64,000 nt of DNA from Chloroherpetonaceae bacterium (GTDB lineage: Bacteria; Bacteroidota; Chlorobiia; Chlorobiales; Thermochlorobacteraceae): NCBI GenBank assembly GCA_025056565.1, contig JANWWA010000003.1:164263-228262 (forward strand), written 5' to 3'. Below, one piece after another: positions 58,114 to 64,000 of the stretch. Made by a program: the position numbers and the translations under genes. The notes beneath the pieces were generated by a model. It had not been told where the DNA came from. It saw only the letters and a program-made list of their open reading frames with translations, and did not search any database. Each line of letters starts with the position of its first letter. The first letter of the stretch is position 1.

Positions 58114-61100
58114 CTAAGTCGTTATGGAATGCTGGGGCGCAGGGACAGATGCAGGAAGCTCAAATGAGAACGTCGTGCCTTTGTGCTTCCCTTCCGACTC
58201 TGCCCAGACTCGACCACCGTGCATTTCAACAAGCTGCTTGACAATTGATAGACCTAGTCCGGTGGAAGGTTCGCCGCCTGTGGGCTTGGCAGAAAGTTTC
58301 TGAAACTTACCAAAAAGTTTTTTCATATCTTCTTCAGTCAAGCCTTGTCCTTCATCTTTGACTGAGACGATAATCGAAGGGGGCGGCGCAGTGCTATCAG
58401 CTTGACGGGCTTGTGCAGGAACAGTAGGCGACGAGTCTTTCCGACGCACGCTCACCCAAATTCGCTTGCCAGTTGGTGAGTATTTGATGGCGTTGCTAAT
58501 GAGGTTATCAATAATTTCCGCTAAGCGTGCAGGATCGGCGAAGACCAAACAGTCATTATCGGCACTAAAAATCAGCTCTTGCTGCTTGCGCTTGGCTTGC
58601 GGCACATTTTGTTCCACAACAGTCTGAGCGATGCGCTCAACATAGCAGGGTTGGCGATTGAGCGTTACCTTCCCCAAATCCACTTCAGTCGATTGCAAGA
58701 GGTCGCTAATCAACTGCACCATATTTCTGGATGAGCGCTCAATCACAGCTGCGGCGCGTGAAACTTCTGCGTCAGGGTGTTCTTTGAGCAGGGAAGCAAA
58801 CCCAATGATAGATTGCAGGGGACTTTTGAGGTCATGTGCGGCAATGCCCAGCAGTTCTGTTTTAAAGGCATTGGCTTCCTCCGCGCGTTGCTTTTGTGCA
58901 CGTGCTTCCCGGAGCGCTTCAGCGAGTTCCTCGGTGCGCTTGGTAACCTCGACTTCCAACTCGTAGTTGCGCTGATTAATAGTGCGAATGCGAAGCGTGT
59001 AGGCATAATAGACAGCACCTAACACGCACATAACAAATAGCGCTACGGCCTGCCACCTTTTCCAGAAGGGTGGATGCACGATGATGTGAAGCGTCGTGCC
59101 AGCTTCGTTCCAAATCCCGTCGCTGGAACACGCTTTGAGGCACAGACGATATGCACCACCATCTAAGTTGGTGTAACTGGCAAAATGACGCGAGCCGCTG
59201 TAAGTCCACTCCTTGTCCAGTCCTTCTAACTTGTAAGCATAAGTGTTTTGAGCTGGGTTACGGTAGTGCAAAGCTGCAAACTCAACGGAGAAAAACGGTG
59301 CATCGGGCGGAAGATGAAAAGTGTTGGATGACAAGGGTAGCGACTCATTACGCACCATAAAACCTGTAACCACAACAGGGGGCGGCAATGAAATCTCGTG
59401 AAGAGAGTCAGGCGCAAAGCACAAAATTCCTTTTGCTGTTACCATATAGAGCAGACCACTTTGGCTGCGCCAGTAGCCATTGATGCCAAACTCATTGCTG
59501 GGTAAGCCATCGCTGGTGTTGTAGGTTCTAACACGAAAAGTAGTGCGATGAAAGCGACAAAGTCCATTGCTGGTGCCAAGCCAGAGATGCCCACTGGCAT
59601 CAGGCAAAATGCCAAAGATGTGATGACTCGGTAAGCCATCACGGGTGGTAAAGTGCTTGAAGCGAGCGGTATCTGATTGAGCACTGGGGTCAAAGCGGAG
59701 CAGGCCTCCATCGTAAGTGCCAATCCATACCACGCCTGTTGAATCTTCATAAATAGACCGAATAATTTTGGGCAAAGGCGCTGATGAACGAGCTATCTCC
59801 ACATATTGCTCTGTCGCTGGATTGAAACAAGCAAGACCGTCCTCCTCGAAGCCAACCCACAGCCAGCCATTTCTGCTCAGGCGAAGCATACGCACTTTCC
59901 GATAGGCATTGCTTTTGGAAGACTCTTGCGGGTGAGCGAAGCGTACGAAAGTCTGAGTTTCAGGGTTAAACTTCTTTAAGCCGTTCCATGTACCAACCCA
60001 TAAATTGCCCTGTGCGTCTTCGCAGATCGTAGCAATAAAATTATCCTTCAAGCTATCGCTGCTGTGATGGCGAAAGGTGCGAAAGCGTTTCGAAGCTGCA
60101 TCATAGAGTACAAGGCCGCTGCCCCATGTGCCAATCCACAGCCTGCCCTTGCGATCTTGATACAGTGAAAGAATCATATTAGAGCTTAGCTCTGAGTCTT
60201 GTCCAAAAGCCCCCTTGCGATACTGTTTCCACGCTTTCGTGTGAGGAGAATGTTGATACAAGCCGCTGCCAACTGTGCCAATCCAGAGTGTGCCATCTTG
60301 TGTTTCAAGAATAGATTCAATAGCGGTGCGTGTTCCAGAAGGCAATGCCAAAGTGCCAAAATGCACCGCTGCAGCGTAGAACTTATTTAGCTTGCCGTTT
60401 GCAACACCGACCCACACGACACCACTTCTATCTTGGAAAACGGCTTCTACTTCAGCATCACTGAGGCTGTATGGGTTGTCACTTTCAGGCAAAAAAAGTA
60501 GCAAACGATTTTCAGCAGGACGAAAGTAGCCCAAGCCGTGACTTTGTGTGCCTAACCACAAGCCACCATGGTTGTCAGGACAAAGTGCGTTGATGATAAG
60601 GGAGGTTGTGGTGCCAAATGCATTGCGTTGCTTAAAGTCGTATCGAGTGATGTAAGCACCTGTGTCTGTTTCCACAAGGGCATTTAAGCCTCTGTCAGTG
60701 CCGACCCATAGTGTGCCGTTTGGCGCAAAGTAAAGCGAGCGAATATGGTTGCTGCTAAGCGAGCGCGAGTCTTCTGACTGGTGATAGTATCGTATGAGAG
60801 TGCCGTGATGCAAATCCAGCTGGTTTAGTCCGTTGTCAGTGCCCACCCAGAGCGTATGACCATTGCCAACAGCCAGTGCCGTGATGCGGTTGCTGCTGAG
60901 CGATGCGGAGTCATTGGGATTGTGCGTGTAGCGTTCTGCTATGCCTGTCTCAGGATTAAATCGGTTCAGTCCTGTCAATGTGCCCACCCAAAGCATACCG
61001 CTCGAATCCTGTGTGACGGCGGTGACTGCACCGCTGGTTAGACTCTCAGGATTGTCGGGCTGATGTTGATAGTGAGTGAAAGTTTCGGTTTGAAGGTCAA

Positions 61101-61431
61101 AGCAAGACAGCCCTGCGTTGGCCCAGGTGCCTATCCAGAGTCGCCCCTTTCGGTCTTGATAGAGCGTACGCACGCCTTTGCCCAAAAGCGAGTGGCGGGG
61201 GTTGGGGTTGAAAGAGTAGTTGGAGAACGTGTAACCGTCGTATTTGCTGAGTCCATTAGCTGTGCCAAACCAGAGATAGCCAACTTGGTCTTGAAAAATC
61301 GCATAAATGCTTTCAGATGGAAGCCCTTGCTCCACACCGAGATGCTCAAACTTAATTTTGATGTCTTGTGCCCTCGCCTCTGGCCAAAGTAGTAGTATCA
61401 ATGCGCTGAAGAGATAACCTTGCGGACGCAT
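58114..61431 (-). CDS. Two-component regulator propeller-domain sensor histidine kinase
   Basis: 1105 residues. A signal peptide (LFSALILLLWPEARAQD) is followed by two periplasmic propellers made of Reg_prop repeats (for example LYQDRKGRLWIGTWANAGL, VTQDSSGMLWVGTLTGLN, WVGTDNGLNQLD, ILPDASGHLWLGTSNGLCRF) and a Y_Y_Y domain (FFSVEFAALHYRNPAQNTYAYKLEGLDKEW shortened: NTYAYKLEGLDKEW). One membrane helix (AVALFVMCVLGAVYYAY) leads to a HisKA domain with His in GIAAHDLKSPLQSIIGF and an HATPase domain (DNLISNAIKYSPTGK, VKDEGQGLTEEDMKK, GLGLSIVKQLVEMHGG). No receiver or AraC domain is attached, unlike the Bacteroides hybrid systems. Ligand unknown. Confidence 0.93.
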   Translation of the reverse strand: MRPQGYLFSALILLLWPEARAQDIKIKFEHLGVEQGLPSESIYAIFQDQVGYLWFGTANGLSKYDGYTFSNYSFNPNPRHSLLGKGVRTLYQDRKGRLWIGTWANAGLSCFDLQTETFTHYQHQPDNPESLTSGAVTAVTQDSSGMLWVGTLTGLNRFNPETGIAERYTHNPNDSASLSSNRITALAVGNGHTLWVGTDNGLNQLDLHHGTLIRYYHQSEDSRSLSSNHIRSLYFAPNGTLWVGTDRGLNALVETDTGAYITRYDFKQRNAFGTTTSLIINALCPDNHGGLWLGTQSHGLGYFRPAENRLLLFLPESDNPYSLSDAEVEAVFQDRSGVVWVGVANGKLNKFYAAAVHFGTLALPSGTRTAIESILETQDGTLWIGTVGSGLYQHSPHTKAWKQYRKGAFGQDSELSSNMILSLYQDRKGRLWIGTWGSGLVLYDAASKRFRTFRHHSSDSLKDNFIATICEDAQGNLWVGTWNGLKKFNPETQTFVRFAHPQESSKSNAYRKVRMLRLSRNGWLWVGFEEDGLACFNPATEQYVEIARSSAPLPKIIRSIYEDSTGVVWIGTYDGGLLRFDPSAQSDTARFKHFTTRDGLPSHHIFGILPDASGHLWLGTSNGLCRFHRTTFRVRTYNTSDGLPSNEFGINGYWRSQSGLLYMVTAKGILCFAPDSLHEISLPPPVVVTGFMVRNESLPLSSNTFHLPPDAPFFSVEFAALHYRNPAQNTYAYKLEGLDKEWTYSGSRHFASYTNLDGGAYRLCLKACSSDGIWNEAGTTLHIIVHPPFWKRWQAVALFVMCVLGAVYYAYTLRIRTINQRNYELEVEVTKRTEELAEALREARAQKQRAEEANAFKTELLGIAAHDLKSPLQSIIGFASLLKEHPDAEVSRAAAVIERSSRNMVQLISDLLQSTEVDLGKVTLNRQPCYVERIAQTVVEQNVPQAKRKQQELIFSADNDCLVFADPARLAEIIDNLISNAIKYSPTGKRIWVSVRRKDSSPTVPAQARQADSTAPPPSIIVSVKDEGQGLTEEDMKKLFGKFQKLSAKPTGGEPSTGLGLSIVKQLVEMHGGRVWAESEGKHKGTTFSFELPASVPAPQHSITT

Positions 61432-61708
61432 GCTGCAACTCTGGGAATTAGTCAAGCAAAAGTTAAGAATAAAATGCGGCAAAGTTTACGCCAAAGAGCG
61501 TGGCGAGAGCGGCACTGCACCATAAGCCCCTTCACTTTACAGAGAGAGAAAAATCCGTGCCACAAATTGCAGAGGTAGCTGTCTCTCATTCGGCAGAGCG
61601 GCAAAGGCTTGCTTTGAAAACCTGCAGCCATGCGCTAACTTTATGCAGCAGTCGCAATCGCAAAGGCGATTTTCAGTTGTGGTAGCAACCTTTCGAAAGG
61701 AGAACACT

Positions 61709-62071
61709 ATGGCGGACGAACCGAAAAAACTTTCGCCGATGATGGCGAAAAAATTGGCGCAGCAAAAAGCAGCGGAGGCAACACCAGCAGAAACGACAGC
61801 AGCGCCTACAGCAGCAGAAAAGCCCGTCGAAGCCGATGCACCAGCAGCTAAGCCAATGACAGTGCCTATTGCAAAGACCGCGCCGGCAAAGGCAGATACT
61901 GCTCCGAAAAACCCAGATGGCACGCGTTATGGCTACAGTGATGGGATGCCATCTGTCTTTGGCACACCGCCCGCTATTGATGACGCATACTTTGTGGTGA
62001 AAACCTTAGCGTCTATTCCCGCAGCTATACTTGACGGCGCAATCGGCTTCTTCAAGAAAGTAACCAGCTAA
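61709..62071 (+). CDS. Ala/Pro/Lys-rich small protein with C-terminal hydrophobic segment
   Basis: 120 residues. The ATG at 61709 is preceded by AAAGGAG (61696-61702). The first 80 residues are low-complexity (PTAAEKPVEADAPAAKP and repeats of AAP/KTAPAK) and probably disordered. The end, YFVVKTLASIPAAILDGAIGF followed by FKKVTS, is an amphipathic or membrane-associated helix. I do not recognise the family. It is a monocistronic gene with a strong terminator after it (62100-62140), so it may be highly expressed. A membrane- or envelope-tethering role is possible but unsupported. Confidence 0.55.
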   Translation: MADEPKKLSPMMAKKLAQQKAAEATPAETTAAPTAAEKPVEADAPAAKPMTVPIAKTAPAKADTAPKNPDGTRYGYSDGMPSVFGTPPAIDDAYFVVKTLASIPAAILDGAIGFFKKVTS

Positions 62072-62099
62072 GTTCTGCTGAATAAGCTCAAGCTGAGGC

Positions 62100-62140
62100 A
62101 ACCTGCCAAGCGCTCAGGCAGAGACACTTGGCAGGTTTTT
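62100..62140 (+). terminator. Rho-independent terminator
   Basis: ACCTGCCAAG (62101-62110) pairs with CTTGGCAGGT (62127-62136), 10 bp without mismatch, followed by a T run to 62140. It terminates the Ala/Pro-rich gene from the left. On the minus strand no T run follows, so it is not bidirectional. Confidence 0.85.
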
Positions 62141-62149
62141 GAGCAAGCC

Positions 62150-63826
62150 TTAGAACACAGGTGTTTCTTCATAGATGCCGAAAACTTCACGCAAGACATC
62201 GCAGATTTCGCCGAGCGTAACGAAATTGTGCATGGCTTCAATAAGTGGCGGCATAAGATTCGTGCCATCTTGAGCGGCAGTGCGAATTTTTGCCAGCGAC
62301 TGTTCAACTGCCTCTTGATTGCGCGAGGCTTTCACTTCACGAAGGCGCGCAATTTGTTTCGCTTCAACTTCTGGTGTGATGGTTAGAATCGGGATATCGA
62401 TTTTTTCGTCAGGTTCTTGGAATGCATTGACACCCACGATGATACGCTCTTTGCGGTCGATTTCCTGCTGATAGCGGTAGGCTGCGTCGGCAATTTCCTT
62501 CTGCATATAGCCTTGCTCAATAGCGGCAATCACGCCCCCTAAGGCATCAATTTTTTCAAAATACTTTTCTGCTTCTTGCTCCATTTTCATGGTGAGTGCC
62601 TCGACATAGTAGCTGCCGCCGAGCGGGTCAACGGTGTTTGTAACACCTGTTTCATAGGCGATAATTTGTTGGGTGCGCAAGGCGATTTTAACGGCTTTGT
62701 CGCTGGGCAGCGCCAGTGCCTCATCCATTGAATTGGTATGCAGCGATTGCGTGCCACCTAATACAGCAGCTAAGGCTTGAATGGCAACGCGCACGATGTT
62801 GTTTTCAGGCTGCTGCACCGTGAGCGTACAGCCGGCTGTTTGCGTGTGGAAGCGCAACTGCCAAGAGCGAGGGTCTTTTGCGCCATATTTGTAGCGCAAG
62901 CGTTTTGCCCAGATTTTCCTTGCGGCGCGGAACTTTGCAATTTCTTCAAAAAAGTCGTTGTGGGCATTGAAGAAGAAGGAGATACGCGGGGCAATCTCAT
63001 CTACGTCTAATCCAGCAGCAAGCGCATGCTCTAAGTAACAAAACCCGTCAGCAAGCGTGAAAGCCAACTCTTGCACCGCCGTAGAACCCGCTTCACGAAT
63101 ATGGTAACCACTGACCGACACGGGATTGAACTTGGGCATCTCTCTGGCGCAGTAGACGAACATATCGGTGATAATGCGCATTGACTGGCGAGGAGGAAAG
63201 ATATACTCTTTTTGTGCGATATATTCCTTCAAAATGTCGTTCTGAATTGTGCCACGCAGTTTCCTGATGTCTCGTCCTTGCCGTTGTGCCGTAGCGATGT
63301 AGCCAGCAAGCGCAACCATGGCGGTCGAGTTAATGGTCATTGAAGTTGAAATCTCCTCGAGGTTGATACCGCGAAAAATCACTTCCATATCGGCTAAGGA
63401 AGAAAACGAGACGCCGCAGACACCCACTTCACCTTTTGCAAAATCTGAATCGCAATCGTAGCCCATTAACGCAGGGAGATCGAAGGCAACCGATAGTCCC
63501 GTTTGACCACGCTCCAAGAGAAAGTGGTATCGAGCGTTGGTTTCCTCTGGCGTGGCAAAGCCTGAAAATAGGCGCATGGTCCAGAGTTTGCCACGGTAGA
63601 GATTGTTGTGAATAGAGCGTGTATAAGGGAACTCGCCACTGTGTCCAATTTCCTTGAGGTAGTCAATGTCTTTTACATCTAAGGGCGTGTAAAGTGGCTT
63701 AATTTTCTCCCAGCTTAGGTTTTCATACTTGCCGGGAAGTTCTTTGGTCTCACGATTTTTTTCAAGCCACCGCTGGTAACTGGCTTCTAAATCTTGCCAA
63801 GCGTGTTCAGTAGAGATGTGTGCCAT
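62150..63826 (-). CDS. Methylmalonyl-CoA mutase large chain without B12-binding domain
   Basis: 558 residues. The TIM barrel is present with LWTMRLFSGFATPEETNAR, GQTGLSVAFDLPALMGYD, STSMTINSTA, SVSGYHIREAG (active-site His) and RFHTQTAGCTLT. The C-terminal cobalamin-binding domain (DxHxxG) is missing, so it needs a separate small subunit, as in the split McmA1/McmA2-type enzymes. The tail of the barrel ends at YEETPVF. Starting ATG at 63826 (MAHISTEHAW); the ORF is open 28 codons further. By family it converts methylmalonyl-CoA to succinyl-CoA; isobutyryl-CoA mutase and similar mutases are alternatives. No small subunit is in the window. Confidence 0.9.
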   Translation of the reverse strand: MAHISTEHAWQDLEASYQRWLEKNRETKELPGKYENLSWEKIKPLYTPLDVKDIDYLKEIGHSGEFPYTRSIHNNLYRGKLWTMRLFSGFATPEETNARYHFLLERGQTGLSVAFDLPALMGYDCDSDFAKGEVGVCGVSFSSLADMEVIFRGINLEEISTSMTINSTAMVALAGYIATAQRQGRDIRKLRGTIQNDILKEYIAQKEYIFPPRQSMRIITDMFVYCAREMPKFNPVSVSGYHIREAGSTAVQELAFTLADGFCYLEHALAAGLDVDEIAPRISFFFNAHNDFFEEIAKFRAARKIWAKRLRYKYGAKDPRSWQLRFHTQTAGCTLTVQQPENNIVRVAIQALAAVLGGTQSLHTNSMDEALALPSDKAVKIALRTQQIIAYETGVTNTVDPLGGSYYVEALTMKMEQEAEKYFEKIDALGGVIAAIEQGYMQKEIADAAYRYQQEIDRKERIIVGVNAFQEPDEKIDIPILTITPEVEAKQIARLREVKASRNQEAVEQSLAKIRTAAQDGTNLMPPLIEAMHNFVTLGEICDVLREVFGIYEETPVF

Positions 63827-64000
63827 TGTCGAGTTAATTGGAATTGTGTTGAAATGTGTTGGGAAAGTTACACAATCTTCCGAAAAACGGAAGTTGCGGC
63901 AAGCTAGCAAGTCGGGGCATCACACAGGCAATAAAGAAAAATCGTGGAGAGCAAATTCCCACGAGCGAGATCGCTTCTGCACTACTAACCTTTTGGGCGA

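Overview
The window is a gene-dense stretch of chromosome from a Gram-negative, probably phototrophic member of the Chlorobi (green sulfur bacteria and relatives). The case rests on several genes: a homologue of the magnesium-chelatase H subunit (BchH), a thioredoxin-reductase-like ferredoxin-NADP reductase of the type used by Chlorobium, KDO (lipopolysaccharide) genes, an archaeal-type prolyl-tRNA synthetase, YbbR, DUF4412 and porin-like outer-membrane proteins, and promoter-like TAnnTTTG motifs of the Bacteroidota/Chlorobi kind. An O2-dependent 4-hydroxyphenylpyruvate dioxygenase, a methylcrotonyl/propionyl-type carboxylase, a methylmalonyl-CoA mutase, an amino acid permease and a dicarboxylate/glutamate symporter suggest an organism that lives with oxygen and catabolises amino acids. 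That fits an aerobic photoheterotroph such as the Thermochlorobacter/Chloroherpeton side of the phylum better than a strict anaerobic green sulfur bacterium. The assignment is inference; no rRNA is present.

Layout. 1-2.9 kb (minus): LipM-type octanoyltransferase, DUF350 membrane protein and a glutathionylspermidine-synthase-like ATP-grasp enzyme cut by the left edge. 3.0-5.7 kb (plus): CoA-binding protein, Omp85-like barrel, glycosyltransferase. 5.7-8.1 kb (minus): LPP20/DUF4384 secreted protein and a Coq4-like protein behind a repeat-rich regulatory gap. 8.5-14.7 kb (minus): smc, preceded by a membrane-anchored GH2-like protein that seems to have lost both catalytic glutamates. 14.9-21.7 kb (minus): comM, acyl-CoA carboxyltransferase, ppc, RsbRD-N-like protein. 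21.9-31.6 kb (plus): a Cys-rich small protein with ferredoxin-NADP reductase, TPR lipoprotein, aguB, two paralogous beta-barrel proteins, a DUF4412 protein, proS, gltX, nuoE. 31.6-34 kb (minus): large outer-membrane protein. 34-36.8 kb (plus): ftsH, acyP, YtxH protein. 36.8-47.7 kb (minus): YbbR protein, TlpA-like thioredoxin, hpd, permease, universal stress protein, holA, tRNA-Val, DUF58, sppA, oppF. 47.8-50.5 kb (plus): kdsA, kdsC, pfkA. 50.7-54 kb (minus): gpmA, rmlD-like, symporter. 54.3-55.7 kb (plus): a free-standing C-terminal part of BchH. 55.7-61.4 kb (minus): PmbA-like, Crp/Fnr regulator, large propeller histidine kinase. 61.7 kb to the end: Ala/Pro/Lys-rich small protein with its own terminator, then methylmalonyl-CoA mutase large chain.

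The most notable objects are the stand-alone C-terminal BchH gene with its own ribosome-binding site and promoter-like sequence, the degenerate GH2-membrane fusion upstream of smc, a KdsC-like phosphatase whose nucleophilic Asp is Thr, a Coq4-like protein with the complete metal-binding signature, and a three-way-junction repeat at 50.5 kb. No insertion sequence, prophage, CRISPR array or rRNA was seen.
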